Under the pieces are notes generated by a model. That model was not told the origin of the DNA, did no database searches, and worked only from the letters and a program-made list of their open reading frames with translations. A DNA stretch of 64,000 nucleotides from Pikeienuella litoralis (GTDB lineage Bacteria > Pseudomonadota > Alphaproteobacteria > Rhodobacterales > Rhodobacteraceae), in the NCBI RefSeq assembly GCF_037646705.1, contig NZ_JBBHER010000007.1, positions 1 to 64,000 on the forward strand, given 5' to 3'. This document shows, piece after piece, positions 50,391 through 59,833 of the stretch (positions within the stretch are counted from its first letter, which is position 1; every line of letters starts with the position of its first letter). The position numbers and the translations under genes are program-made.

Positions 50391-50690
50391 ATGGCGCATT
50401 TACTTATTCGTTTCCGAGGCGCTCGCCTAGGATTCGCGCTCATGGCGGGCGGCCTTCTCGCCGCGTGCATGGGGCAGGGCCCGGAGGTGTTCGACAAAGC
50501 GGCGCCCGTATCCGGCGCGGATGGGGCGGACTGGCCGCGCCTCGCCGACATTCCCCCCACGCCGCCGGCCGGGGTGTACACGAAATCCGCGCCCGATCCG
50601 GCGCAGGGCGAGGCTGTGCGCGCCGAGCTCGCCGCCGCGGCGGAGGCGTCGGCGCGCCGCCGGCGCGCGCTCGAAGGCCCGGTGGAATGA
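50391..50690 (+). CDS. Small predicted lipoprotein
   Basis: This is a 99-residue protein with a signal peptide and the lipobox LLAAC (Cys near residue 26). The mature part is short, proline-rich (ADIPPTPPAGVYTK) and then alanine/arginine-rich helical. I do not recognise a family. It is divergent from phaC and lies 108 nt upstream of hom. Confidence 0.68.
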   Translation: MAHLLIRFRGARLGFALMAGGLLAACMGQGPEVFDKAAPVSGADGADWPRLADIPPTPPAGVYTKSAPDPAQGEAVRAELAAAAEASARRRRALEGPVE

Positions 50691-50798
50691 CCCTCGCTCC
50701 CCGGCGGCCGAGGCCGCCGCGACCGCCTCGCGCGTTGCTCCCGGCCGGATTTTGCCGCAAGAGAGGCGCCGACGACGCAATCTTGAGCGAGGCCCGGC

Positions 50799-52091
50799 AT
50801 GGCTGACCCTTTACGCATCGGAATCATCGGGCTCGGCACCGTCGGGGGCGGCGTTCTGAAACTTCTCTCCGACAATGCGGCGCTGATCGCGGCGCGGGCG
50901 GGGCGGCCGCTCTCGGTCGTCGCGGTCTCGGCGCGGAACCGGGGCCGGGACCGGGGCGCCGATCTCTCCGCCATCGACTGGGAGGATGATCCCGTCGCCC
51001 TCGCGCGGCGCGACGACATCGACATCGTCGTCGAAGCCATCGGCGGCGAGGACGGCCCGGCGAAAGCGGCGGTCGAGGCCGCGCTGGGCGCCGGCAGGCA
51101 TGTCGTCACCGCGAACAAGGCGATGCTCGCGCATCACGGGCAGGCGCTCGCCGAGATGGCCGAGGCGCGCGGCGCCGCGCTCAGGTTCGAGGGCGCCGTG
51201 GCGGGCGGCATCCCCTGCGTGAAGGCGCTCGGCGAAGGCTTGGCCGGAAACCGGATCGCCCGGGTGATGGGCGTGCTCAACGGGACCTGCAATTACATCC
51301 TGACCCGGATGGAGGCCGAAGGCGCGCCCTACGCCGATGCGCTGGCCGCCGCGCAGCGGCTCGGCTATGCGGAAGCCGACCCCGCCTTCGACGTCGGCGG
51401 CGTCGACGCGGCGCACAAGCTCGCGCTGCTCGCCGCGCTCGCCTTCGGAACGCGGGTGGATTTCGCCAATGTGAAGACCGAAGGCATCGACCAGATCAGC
51501 CTCGCCGATATCGAGCACGCCGCGGAAATGGGCTACCGCATCAAGCTGCTCGGCGTCGCGCGGCTGCACGAGGACGGGCTGGAGCAACGGATGCAACCCT
51601 GCCTCACGCCCGCCGCCAGCCCGATCGGCAAGCTCGACGGCGTGACCAACATGGTGGTTCTGGAGGGCGACGCGGTCGGCCGCATCGTTCAGGAGGGGCC
51701 GGGGGCGGGCGCCGGGCCGACCGCCTCCGCGATCGTCGCCGACCTGATCGACATCGCCCGCGGCGCGCGCACGCCTGCGTTCGGCGTTCCCGCGGCGACG
51801 CTCCGCGCCGCCCCGCGCGCGATCGGGCGCGCCCCCGCGGCCTATTATCTCCGCCTCGCGCTTCGCGACGAGCCCGGCGTTCTCGCCACGGTCGCCGCCG
51901 CGCTCGGCGCCGAAGGCGTCTCCATCCATCAGATGCGCCAGACCGCGGGCGACTCTCAGGGCGACGAGGCGACGGTGCTGATCACCACGCACGAGACGCG
52001 GCGCGAAAAGCTCGACGCCGCCCTCGCCACCATCGCGGCGAGCAATGTCGAGACCGGCCCGCCGGTCGCGATCCGGATCGAACAGGTCTGA
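50799..52091 (+). CDS. hom: Homoserine dehydrogenase
   Basis: This enzyme reduces aspartate semialdehyde to homoserine for threonine and methionine synthesis. The protein has 430 residues. The NAD(P) motif GLGTVGGG is at residues 11-18, catalytic segments include VTANKAMLA and GVLNGTCNYILTRM, and a C-terminal ACT domain (DEPGVLATVAAALGAEGVSI) probably binds threonine for feedback control. It precedes glpX in the same direction by 117 nt. Confidence 0.97.
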   Translation: MADPLRIGIIGLGTVGGGVLKLLSDNAALIAARAGRPLSVVAVSARNRGRDRGADLSAIDWEDDPVALARRDDIDIVVEAIGGEDGPAKAAVEAALGAGRHVVTANKAMLAHHGQALAEMAEARGAALRFEGAVAGGIPCVKALGEGLAGNRIARVMGVLNGTCNYILTRMEAEGAPYADALAAAQRLGYAEADPAFDVGGVDAAHKLALLAALAFGTRVDFANVKTEGIDQISLADIEHAAEMGYRIKLLGVARLHEDGLEQRMQPCLTPAASPIGKLDGVTNMVVLEGDAVGRIVQEGPGAGAGPTASAIVADLIDIARGARTPAFGVPAATLRAAPRAIGRAPAAYYLRLALRDEPGVLATVAAALGAEGVSIHQMRQTAGDSQGDEATVLITTHETRREKLDAALATIAASNVETGPPVAIRIEQV

Positions 52092-52208
52092 GAAGACGGA
52101 GCGAAACTCCATGGAACGCGGATTCGCGCAGATCCCGCCGCCCGGCGCTTTGCGCATCGGCGTTCAAGCGCGTATGAAACCGACGACACGCGGCGAAAGG
52201 CGACACGC

Positions 52209-53177
52209 ATGACCCAGAACACCACCGAATTCGCTGACAGGATGCTTTCCCTCGGCCTCGCGCGGGTTTCGGAGGCCGCGGCCATCGCGTCCGCCCGCCT
52301 CGTCGGCCGCGGCGACGAGAAGGCCGCCGACCAGGCCGCCGTCAACGCCATGCGCGAGCAGCTCAACCTTCTGAACATCCGCGGCGTCGTCGTCATCGGC
52401 GAAGGCGAGCGGGACAAGGCGCCGATGCTCTATATCGGCGAGAAGGTCGGCGCCGGCGACGGGCCGGAGGTCGATATCGCGCTCGACCCGCTCGAGGGCA
52501 CGACGCTGACCGCGAAGGACATGCCGAACGCCCTCACGGTGATCGCCATGGGCCCGCGCGGGACCATGCTCCACGCCCCCGACGTCTACATGGACAAGCT
52601 GGCGATCGGCCCCGGCTATCCGGCGGGGCTCCTCGATCTCGACATGTCGGTGACGGAGCGGGTCGGCGCGCTGGCCAAAGCCAAGGGATGCGCGCCCGAA
52701 GACATCAAGGTCTGCGTGCTGGAGCGCCCCCGCCATGAAGAAATGGTGGAGGAGCTCCGCGCCGCCGGCGCGCAGATCCGGCTGATCACGGATGGCGACG
52801 TCGCCGGCGTCATCCATTGCGCCGAGCCGGACAAGACCGGGATCGACATGTACATGGGCGCCGGCGGCGCCCCGGAGGGCGTGCTGGCGGCGGCGGCGCT
52901 GAAATGCATGGGCGGGCAGTTTCAGGGGCGGCTCCTGTTTCGCGACGATGACGAGAGAGGCCGCGCGGCGGCCGCCGGGATCACCGATCTCGACCGGAAA
53001 TACAGCCGCGACGACCTGGTCACCGCCGATGTGATCTTCGCGGCGACCGGCGTCACCGACGGCTCGATCCTGCCCGGCCTGAAGCGGCGCGGCGGCTATA
53101 TCGAGACCGACACGATCCTGATGCGCTCGCGCACCGGCTCGGTGCGCTGGCTGCATTACCGCACGAAGCAGGACTGA
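52209..53177 (+). CDS. glpX: Fructose-1,6-bisphosphatase, class II
   Basis: GlpX removes a phosphate from fructose 1,6-bisphosphate in gluconeogenesis. The protein has 322 residues. The metal-binding segments GEGERDKAPMLYIGEKVG and DIALDPLEGTTLTAK are diagnostic, with DGDVAGVIHC later. Its stop overlaps the start of the next small gene by one base (TGATG), so translation is probably coupled. Confidence 0.96.
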   Translation: MTQNTTEFADRMLSLGLARVSEAAAIASARLVGRGDEKAADQAAVNAMREQLNLLNIRGVVVIGEGERDKAPMLYIGEKVGAGDGPEVDIALDPLEGTTLTAKDMPNALTVIAMGPRGTMLHAPDVYMDKLAIGPGYPAGLLDLDMSVTERVGALAKAKGCAPEDIKVCVLERPRHEEMVEELRAAGAQIRLITDGDVAGVIHCAEPDKTGIDMYMGAGGAPEGVLAAAALKCMGGQFQGRLLFRDDDERGRAAAAGITDLDRKYSRDDLVTADVIFAATGVTDGSILPGLKRRGGYIETDTILMRSRTGSVRWLHYRTKQD

Positions 53178-53425
53178 TGCCGCGCGGCGCCGGCCCTGAC
53201 GCGGCGCCGGCGCCGAGGCGCCCGGCGTTCATCGTCTTTCTCCTGATCTGGCTCGCGATTCTGACGGGCGGCGTCGTCTTCGTCGGCCGCGCGCTCCTGT
53301 CCGGGCCTGACGAGGGCGCAGGCGTGATGATCCTCTGGCTGGCGGTCGCCGGCGGCGCCTGGTGTGTCGGCGTGTGGCTCCTGGCGCGGGCGCTGCGGCC
53401 CCGAAGACGGCGATCGCAGCCTTGA
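53177..53425 (+). CDS. Small two-helix membrane protein between glpX and recJ
   Basis: This is an 82-residue protein with two hydrophobic segments (FIVFLLIWLAILTGGVVFVG and MILWLAVAGGAWCVGVWLLA) and basic ends. I do not recognise a family. The start shares one base with the glpX stop, and its stop overlaps the likely TTG start of recJ, so the three genes look translationally chained. Confidence 0.65.
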   Translation: MPRGAGPDAAPAPRRPAFIVFLLIWLAILTGGVVFVGRALLSGPDEGAGVMILWLAVAGGAWCVGVWLLARALRPRRRRSQP

Positions 53426-55191
53426 CCGACGCCCCGCCCCCACCCGCGTTCCTGAATGTCGAAAACTCGCTTCTCGGGCGGCGCTGGACCGGGCCGGGGG
53501 AGCCGGCGGAGCGGATCGGCGCCGCCATCGCCCAGCGGCTGGAGGCGCCGGAGATCGTCGGCCGCGTTCTGGCCCTTCGCGGCGTCGCCCCCGAAGACGC
53601 GGCCGATTATCTCAACCCGACCCTGAAGGCGCTGCTGCCGGACCCCTCCACGCTCCGCGATATGGACGTCGCCGCCGCGCGGCTGGTCGCGGCCGTGTCT
53701 TCGCGCGAGAGAATCGCGATCTTCGGCGATTACGATGTCGACGGCGGCGCCTCTTCGGCGCTGCTGGTCGATTGGCTTCGCGCGCTCGGGCGCGCCGCGA
53801 CGGTCTATATCCCCGACCGGATCGACGAAGGGTACGGCCCCAACGTGGAGGCGATGGCGGCGCTGGCGCGGGAGCATGACCTGATCGTCTGCGTCGATTG
53901 CGGCACGCTCAGTCACGCCCCCGTCGCCGCCGCGACCGCCGCCGGCGCGGAGGTGATCATCGCCGATCACCATCTGGCCGGAGAGACGCTTCCGTCATGC
54001 GCCGCCGTGGTCAACCCCAATCGCCACGACGACGAGAGCGGGATGGGCCATCTTTGCGCCGCCGGCGTGGTCTTTCTTCTCCTGGTCGCGGCGAACCGGC
54101 TCCTGCGCGAAAAGAGCGTGGCGCCGCCCGACCTCATCGCCGCGCTCGATCTCGTGGCGCTGGCGACGGTGGCGGATGTCGCGCCGCTCATCGGCGTCAA
54201 CCGCGCTTTCGTCCGGCAGGGGCTGAAGGTGATGGCGGGCCGGCGCCGGCCGGGTCTTCGCGCGCTCGCCGATATCGCGAAGCTCACCGCGCCGCCGAGC
54301 GCCTTTCATCTCGGCTACATGCTCGGCCCGCGGGTCAACGCCGGCGGCCGAATCGGCAAGGCCGATCTCGGCGCGCGGCTGCTCTCGACCCTGTCGGGCG
54401 AGGAGGCCGAGGGAATCGCGCATGAGCTTGACCGGCTGAACGCCGAGCGGCGGAGCATCGAGGCCGACGTGCTGGCCGCCGCGATCCTCCAGGTGGAGAG
54501 CCGGGGAGTGGACGGGCCCCTGGTCTGGGCCGCGGCGCCGGGCTGGCACCCGGGCGTCGTCGGGATCGTCGCGGCGCGCCTCAAGGAACGATTCGATCGG
54601 CCCGCCGTGGTGATCGGGATCGACGGCGCGGAAGGCAAGGGCTCCGCGCGGTCGGTCGAAGGGGTGGATCTCGGCGCGGCGGTCGGCGCGCTGGCGCGCG
54701 AGGGCCTGCTGCTCAAGGGCGGCGGCCACCGGATGGCGGCGGGGCTCACCGTCGCCGCGAACGAGATCGACGCGGCGATGGCGAGGCTGGCCGACAAACT
54801 CGCGCGCTCGGTCGGCGCCCGCCCGGCGGCGCGGACGCTTCGGATCGACGGCGCGCTCTCCGCCGCCGCCGCGACGCCGGACCTCATCGCGCTGCTCGAA
54901 GCCGCCGGCCCGTTCGGCCAGGCCGCGCGCGCGCCGCGTTTCGCCCTCCCGGCGATTCGCGTCGCCTTCGCCAAGAGAGCCGGGGAAAGCCATTTGCGCC
55001 TCACTCTGGCGGATCCGGCCGGCGGCCGGCTCGACGCCATCGCCTTTCGCGCGTTCGAAGGGCCGCTCGGCCCGTTCCTCGAAGCGACCGGCGGCGCTCC
55101 GGTCCACATCGCCGGGCGGCTCGAGATCGACGATTGGGGCGGGCGGCGAAAAGCCAAGCTGACCGTGGAGGACGCGGCGCCGGCCGATTAG
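53422..55191 (+). CDS. recJ: Single-stranded-DNA exonuclease RecJ, TTG start
   Basis: RecJ is a 5'-3' ssDNA exonuclease in recombination and repair. The protein has about 589 residues. The DHH motifs are FGDYDVDGGASSALL, VCVDCGTLS and IIADHHLAGE. The DHHA1 motif is GGGHRMAAG, and the C-terminal OB-like domain follows. TTG 53422 overlaps the previous stop as TTGA; no in-frame ATG or GTG fits better near the family N-terminus NVENSLLGRRW. The upstream ribosome binding site is weak. Confidence 0.93.
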   Translation: MTDAPPPPAFLNVENSLLGRRWTGPGEPAERIGAAIAQRLEAPEIVGRVLALRGVAPEDAADYLNPTLKALLPDPSTLRDMDVAAARLVAAVSSRERIAIFGDYDVDGGASSALLVDWLRALGRAATVYIPDRIDEGYGPNVEAMAALAREHDLIVCVDCGTLSHAPVAAATAAGAEVIIADHHLAGETLPSCAAVVNPNRHDDESGMGHLCAAGVVFLLLVAANRLLREKSVAPPDLIAALDLVALATVADVAPLIGVNRAFVRQGLKVMAGRRRPGLRALADIAKLTAPPSAFHLGYMLGPRVNAGGRIGKADLGARLLSTLSGEEAEGIAHELDRLNAERRSIEADVLAAAILQVESRGVDGPLVWAAAPGWHPGVVGIVAARLKERFDRPAVVIGIDGAEGKGSARSVEGVDLGAAVGALAREGLLLKGGGHRMAAGLTVAANEIDAAMARLADKLARSVGARPAARTLRIDGALSAAAATPDLIALLEAAGPFGQAARAPRFALPAIRVAFAKRAGESHLRLTLADPAGGRLDAIAFRAFEGPLGPFLEATGGAPVHIAGRLEIDDWGGRRKAKLTVEDAAPAD

Positions 55192-55209
55192 GCCGATGCC
55201 GAAAACGGC

Positions 55210-55238
55210 TTGAAACCCCCCGCGCGCCGCATTATGAC
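55210..55238 (+). promoter_or_regulatory. Promoter of tRNA-Glu
   Basis: The -35 TTGAAA and -10 TATGAC are separated by 17 bp. The predicted start lies about 10 bases before the tRNA. Confidence 0.65.
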
Positions 55239-55254
55239 CCGCGGGGCTTCAGAG

Positions 55255-55329
55255 GCTCCCTTCGTCTATCGGTTAGGACGCCAGATTTTCAATCTGGAAA
55301 GACGGGTTCGACTCCCGTAGGGAGCGCCA
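55255..55329 (+). tRNA. tRNA-Glu (anticodon TTC), CCA encoded
   Basis: The 75-nt gene has acceptor stem GCTCCCT/AGGGAGC, anticodon loop TTTTCAA, T-arm GGGTTCGACTCCC, and encoded CCA. Confidence 0.95.
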
Positions 55330-55426
55330 CTTCCCGGCGCCGGAAACGCCCCCCGCCACTTCGAGAGAGTGCAAGAGCCTGGCGAGGGCGCGCGCCCGGC
55401 GCGTCCGGTTCCGGGCGCGCATCGGG

Positions 55427-56287
55427 TCAGGCGGAGACGAATTCAATGATCGCCCCGCTGGCCGCCTCCGGTCCGACGGCGAGCCCCGCCGAAGTCTCGA
55501 CCGGCGCGACGCCGCCCTTCTCCAGCGCGGCGCGCGCCCTGGCCATGTCCGAGACGCGGATGCGCAGCGCCGCATAGGCGTTCCGCGGGGTCGCGCTCAC
55601 GTCGAAATCGGGATAGCGCGCCGCCAACTCCTCGCGCGTCAGGAACTCCATCGGGGCGGAGCGCCGGCCCGTCTCCACTCGCGCGCCGCCCTCGATGGCG
55701 GAGGCCTTCCCCGCCGCGAAAAGCCGTGAGAAACCGCGCGCGGCCGCATCCGGATCCTCCGTCCCGGCCACGACCGCGGCGAGGCCTTCGGCGCTGTTGG
55801 GATGCTCCAGCAATTCGGGGATCCATACGTTCTCGCGCGTCAGATGCTGGCACATGAAGCAGATGCCGAGCGGAACCTCCTCCGGCTTGAACTGGAACGT
55901 GCGGAACGACGCCATCGCCTCGCCGCCGCCGGGAAGCGGCACCGGGCGGGAGAAGCCGGTCGGCGTCTCCGTCGCGATCCCGAGCGCGTCCAGCGCCGCC
56001 TTCGCCGCGTCGGCGTCGTCGATTCGGCAGGCGACGGCGTGGAGGCCCTGCCCCTCGCGCGCCAGCGTTTCGCGGCGGCCGAGATTGCCCGGGGTCTCCG
56101 CGATCAGGCCCAGAATCTCGAAATAGTCGTCTGGAAACATGATGGTGTGGTTCGCGGCGCCCTTGCTGGCGCTATGGACGCCGCGCGGCGACAGATTGAA
56201 ACCGAGGCGGGCGTAGGCGTCGCGGCTCTGGTCGAGATCGTCGACCAGAACGAAGACATGGTCGACGCCCTTCACGGGATGGGTCAT
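55427..56287 (-). CDS. VOC-family glyoxalase-like protein
   Basis: This is a cytosolic protein of 286 residues with two VOC halves. The first begins MTHPVKGVDHVFVLVDDLDQS with a metal-type histidine, and ANHTIMFPDDYFEILGL follows. It fits the glyoxalase-like group (PF13468 type). It lies downstream of an SDR gene on the same strand, 15 nt away, and together they diverge from the ABC operon. The substrate is unknown. Confidence 0.82.
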   Translation of the reverse strand: MTHPVKGVDHVFVLVDDLDQSRDAYARLGFNLSPRGVHSASKGAANHTIMFPDDYFEILGLIAETPGNLGRRETLAREGQGLHAVACRIDDADAAKAALDALGIATETPTGFSRPVPLPGGGEAMASFRTFQFKPEEVPLGICFMCQHLTRENVWIPELLEHPNSAEGLAAVVAGTEDPDAAARGFSRLFAAGKASAIEGGARVETGRRSAPMEFLTREELAARYPDFDVSATPRNAYAALRIRVSDMARARAALEKGGVAPVETSAGLAVGPEAASGAIIEFVSA

Positions 56288-56302
56288 GGGGAAGGCTCCT
56301 GA

Positions 56303-57031
56303 TTATCTGCGGACGGGCGCGACGGTGATTTCGTGAATGGCGACATTGGGGTTCATCCGGGCGACGAAGAGAGCCGCGTCGGCGAGATCCTCGGGTTGGA
56401 TCATCGTCGCCGCCGCGGCCGGGTCGTAGCCCGGGCGGCGCGCCATGAGCGGCGTCGCGACCTCGGCCGGGCAAAGCGCGGTGGAGCGAACGCCGTTCGC
56501 GCCCTCCTCCGAGTTCAGGCTGGCGCTGATGTCGGTCAGCGCGTGTTTTGAGGCGCCGTAGGGCACGCCGCCCGCCGCCGAATGGAACCGGCCCGCCCAG
56601 GACGACGTGTTGATGACGACGCCGCCGCCTTGCGCCCGCATGATCGGCAGGGCCGCGGCGATGGCGTTGAGCGCGCCCTTGACGTTCACGTCGATCACCG
56701 CATCCCAGCTTTCCCAGTCGATCTCCGCCCAGCGGCGTTTCGGAATATTCAGCCCGGCGTTGTTGCAGAGCAGATCGAGCCGCCCGGTTTCATCGGCGAT
56801 CTTGCGCGCGATGCGCGCGAGGCCGTCGCGGTCGCGCACGTCGGCGGCATGGACGAGGGCGGTTCCGCCGGCCGCCGCGATCTCCGCGGCAAGCGCGTGC
56901 AGAGGGTCGGGCGAGCGCGCGGTGAGCGCGACCACGCAACCGGCGTCCGCGAAGGCGCGCGCCATCGCCGCGCCGATCCCCGAGCCCGCGCCGGTGATCC
57001 AGATCGTCCATCCGGTGATGTCGTGTCGCAT
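56303..57031 (-). CDS. SDR-family oxidoreductase
   Basis: This is a 242-residue short-chain dehydrogenase. The cofactor motif TGAGSGIG sits near residues 13-20, followed by NNAG, the active-site serines in VINTSSWAG, and YGASK as the catalytic YxxxK. PAEVATPL follows in the substrate loop. ATG 57031 is chosen from the conserved N-terminus. It is followed by the VOC gene and diverges from the ABC operon, suggesting a shared regulatory region. Confidence 0.88.
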   Translation of the reverse strand: MRHDITGWTIWITGAGSGIGAAMARAFADAGCVVALTARSPDPLHALAAEIAAAGGTALVHAADVRDRDGLARIARKIADETGRLDLLCNNAGLNIPKRRWAEIDWESWDAVIDVNVKGALNAIAAALPIMRAQGGGVVINTSSWAGRFHSAAGGVPYGASKHALTDISASLNSEEGANGVRSTALCPAEVATPLMARRPGYDPAAAATMIQPEDLADAALFVARMNPNVAIHEITVAPVRR

Positions 57032-57121
57032 CGATTTCCCATCCACAGAGGATTTCGTCAAAATCGGACTTTTGGAAGCATGTCCGAACGGGGGCGCCAT
57101 GCTGCCACTGGAATGCGGCGA

Positions 57122-57166
57122 TTGACAAGCCGTCCACTTGGTCGCGATAGTCAAGCGCATAGTCAA
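57122..57166 (+). promoter_or_regulatory. Promoter region of the ABC operon with two spaced repeats
   Basis: A perfect -35 TTGACA (57122-57127) is followed 17 bp later by CGATAG. Overlapping it, ATAGTCAA occurs twice, at 57147-57154 and 57159-57166, spaced 12 nt. The repeats may be an activator or repressor site covering the -10 region. Confidence 0.5.
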
Positions 57167-57214
57167 CTCCGCAACTGAAGCGGGGAGGTTTCTTATGCGC
57201 GACAGGAGAAAACT

Positions 57215-58813
57215 ATGATGACGCCGTTCAGGCTTGCCGGGCCCGTAGCCGTCGGCGCGACCGCCATTTTGATCGCCGCCGGCGCGTCCGGACAGGAAAC
57301 GCCGAAGCGTGGCGGGACCGTGGTTACGCAGATGAGTTCCGAGCAGCGCATCCTGAATCCGGCGCTGCGCGCCTCCACCGGCGTCTACAACATATCCGGC
57401 AAGATCGTGGAGCCGCTGATCGACAAGAGCTATGACGGCTACGTGCCGGTTCTGGCGACGGACTGGTCCTCCTCCGACGATGGGCTGGAGATCACGTTCA
57501 AGCTGCGTGAGGGCGTGAAATGGCATGACGGCGTGGATTTCACCTGCGAGGATGTGTCCTACACCGCGATGAACATGTGGAAGGAGTTGCTGAACTACTC
57601 CTCCACGCTTCAGCAGAACCTCGAAGCGGTGGATTGCCCCGATCCGCATACGGCGGTGTTCAGGTATTCGAAGCCGATGCCGCTGGACCTGATGCTCGCC
57701 GCCATGCCGGATCTCGGCCATCCGATGCCCAAGCATCTCTATGAAGGCACGGATATCCTCAAGAACGAATACAACACCGCGCCGGTCGGCACCGGGCCGT
57801 TCAAGTTCGTCGAGTACAAGCGCGGCCAGTATGTGATGATGGAGCGCAACGAGGAGTACTGGCGTGGGGAGCAGTACCCCTATCTTGACCGGATCGTGAT
57901 GCGATTCATCAAGGACAAGTCGGCCGCGGCCTCCGCGCTCGAAGCCGGCGAGGTGCTGGAATCGAGCTTCAACGGCATTTCCATGTCCGATGTCGAGCGT
58001 CTCAGGGAAGATCCGCGCTTCGATGTGGGCACCAAGGGCTACGAGAACAACGTCGCCCACTCCACCGTCGAGTTCAATCACCGCAATCCGGCGCTGGCCA
58101 ATCTGAAGGTGCGTCAGGCGATCTATCACGGGCTCGACATCGATTACGCCATCCAGACGATCATGCGCGGCTTCGCCAAGCCCGGCCGCGGCCCGATCCC
58201 CTCGACCGCCGGCGCGAACTACACCGACGAGGTGCCGACCTATCCCTATGACGTCGAGAAGGCGAAGGCGCTGCTCGATGAAGCGGGTTACCCCGAGGAC
58301 GAGAACGGCGTGCGGCTGCGGCTGCGGCATCGGCCGGCGCCCTGGGGGGAGTACACCCAGCTCTGGGCCGAGTATTTCGCTCAGGCGATGAAGGAGATCG
58401 GCATCGAGGTGGAGATCCTGACCAACGACGCGCCGGGCTTCCTCAGCGGCGTCTACCGGGACCACGACTTCGACACCGCGAACGGCTGGCATCAGTTCCG
58501 CTCGGACCCCGCCGTGTCGACGACGGTCTGGATCCGCTCCGGCGCGCCCGTGGGCACGCCTTGGTCCAACCAGTTCGGCTGGCAGTCCGACAAGATGGAC
58601 GGGATGATCGACGCCGCCGCTCAGGAGCTCGATCCCGAGGTGCGCGCGCAGATGTATCATGACATTCAGGTCATGGCGATGGAGGAGCTGCCGGTCATCT
58701 TCGCCATCGAACATCCGTTCATCTCGGCGACGTCGAAAAGGCTGCGCAATCATCACAACACTCCGCGCTGGGTGTCTTCGAGCTGGTACGATCTCTGGCT
58801 CGCGGACGAGTGA
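57215..58813 (+). CDS. ABC transporter substrate-binding protein, family 5 (peptide type)
   Basis: This is a periplasmic binding protein of 532 residues with a signal peptide (about residues 1-26). The mature part has the SBP_bac_5 motifs YVPVLATDWSSSDDGLEITF, LREGVKWHDG and the APVGTGPFKFVEYKRG segment. The family binds oligopeptides, nickel or small amines. GGAG stands six bases upstream of the ATG. It starts a five- or six-gene operon. Confidence 0.93.
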   Translation: MMTPFRLAGPVAVGATAILIAAGASGQETPKRGGTVVTQMSSEQRILNPALRASTGVYNISGKIVEPLIDKSYDGYVPVLATDWSSSDDGLEITFKLREGVKWHDGVDFTCEDVSYTAMNMWKELLNYSSTLQQNLEAVDCPDPHTAVFRYSKPMPLDLMLAAMPDLGHPMPKHLYEGTDILKNEYNTAPVGTGPFKFVEYKRGQYVMMERNEEYWRGEQYPYLDRIVMRFIKDKSAAASALEAGEVLESSFNGISMSDVERLREDPRFDVGTKGYENNVAHSTVEFNHRNPALANLKVRQAIYHGLDIDYAIQTIMRGFAKPGRGPIPSTAGANYTDEVPTYPYDVEKAKALLDEAGYPEDENGVRLRLRHRPAPWGEYTQLWAEYFAQAMKEIGIEVEILTNDAPGFLSGVYRDHDFDTANGWHQFRSDPAVSTTVWIRSGAPVGTPWSNQFGWQSDKMDGMIDAAAQELDPEVRAQMYHDIQVMAMEELPVIFAIEHPFISATSKRLRNHHNTPRWVSSSWYDLWLADE

Positions 58814-58858
58814 CCTGATGGGGCGGCCGCCGCGCCGCCCCATCGCGGGAGAACGAAG

Positions 58859-59833
58859 ATGCCGATGTTGAAATACGCGCTTCGCCGCGCAGCGCAGGCG
58901 ATACCGGTGATCCTGTTGATCATGGTCGGCGCCTTCCTGCTGCTCAAGCTCGCGCCCGGGGACACGGTGGACGCGCTGGTCGGCGACATGGGCGGCGCCG
59001 ATGCGCAATTCATCGCCAAGCTTCGCGCGGAATACGGGCTCGACCAGCCGGTCTGGGTGCAGCTCTGGCGCTACCTGATCAAGATGGCGAGCTTCGATTT
59101 CGGCTGGTCCTTCGTCTATGAGCAGCCGGTGGCGACGGTGCTGCTCGACCGGCTCTGGGTCACGCTGACGTTGATGTGCGCCTCGCTCTTTCTGGCGTTC
59201 ACCATCGGCGTCGCGCTGGGCGCCATCGCCGCGCGGCGGGCCTATTCCGCGACCGACAACGTGATCTCCACGCTCGGGCTGGTGTTCTACGCCACGCCGA
59301 GCTTCTTTCTCGCGCTGATGATGATCGTGCTGTTCTCGGTCAAGCTGGGCTGGCTGCCGGTGGGCGGGGTCAAGAGCATCGCCGCCTTTTACACCGGCTG
59401 GGACTATTACGTGGATGTCGCGCTGCACTTCGTCATGCCGACGGCGGCGCTGTCGCTGATCTATCTCGCGTTCTATCTGCGCCTGATGCGCGCGAGCGTG
59501 CTGGAGGTCGCGGAGCTCGACTATGTCCGCACCGCCCGCGCCAAGGGGGCCGGGGAAGGGCGGCTGATGATCCACCACATCATGCGCAACGCGCTCCTGC
59601 CGGTCGTGACTCTGCTCGGGCTTCAGTTCTCCACGCTGCTCGGCGGGTCGGTGGTGGTCGAGACCATCTTCACGCTGCCCGGCCTCGGCCAGCTCGCGTA
59701 TCAATCCGTGATTCAGCGCGACATGAACACGCTGATGGGCATCGTTTTCCTGAGCTCGGTCATTGTGATTCTCGTCAACTTCCTGACGGATCTGCTTTAC
59801 GCCCGGCTCGATTCGAGGATCGAACTGTCATGA
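58859..59833 (+). CDS. ABC transporter permease, DppB type
   Basis: This is an inner-membrane permease of 324 residues with about six helices. The DppB/OppB start KYALRRAAQAIPVILLIMVGAF and the cytoplasmic EAA-type loop ELDYVRTARAKGAGEGRLM are present. It follows the binding protein by 45 nt and overlaps the next permease by ATGA. Confidence 0.95.
   Translation: MPMLKYALRRAAQAIPVILLIMVGAFLLLKLAPGDTVDALVGDMGGADAQFIAKLRAEYGLDQPVWVQLWRYLIKMASFDFGWSFVYEQPVATVLLDRLWVTLTLMCASLFLAFTIGVALGAIAARRAYSATDNVISTLGLVFYATPSFFLALMMIVLFSVKLGWLPVGGVKSIAAFYTGWDYYVDVALHFVMPTAALSLIYLAFYLRLMRASVLEVAELDYVRTARAKGAGEGRLMIHHIMRNALLPVVTLLGLQFSTLLGGSVVVETIFTLPGLGQLAYQSVIQRDMNTLMGIVFLSSVIVILVNFLTDLLYARLDSRIELS

Noticed and set aside
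56303..59704. Minus-strand open frame of 1133 codons
   Set aside because: Only its last 242 codons (the SDR enzyme) are real; the rest is antisense to the ABC transporter genes.
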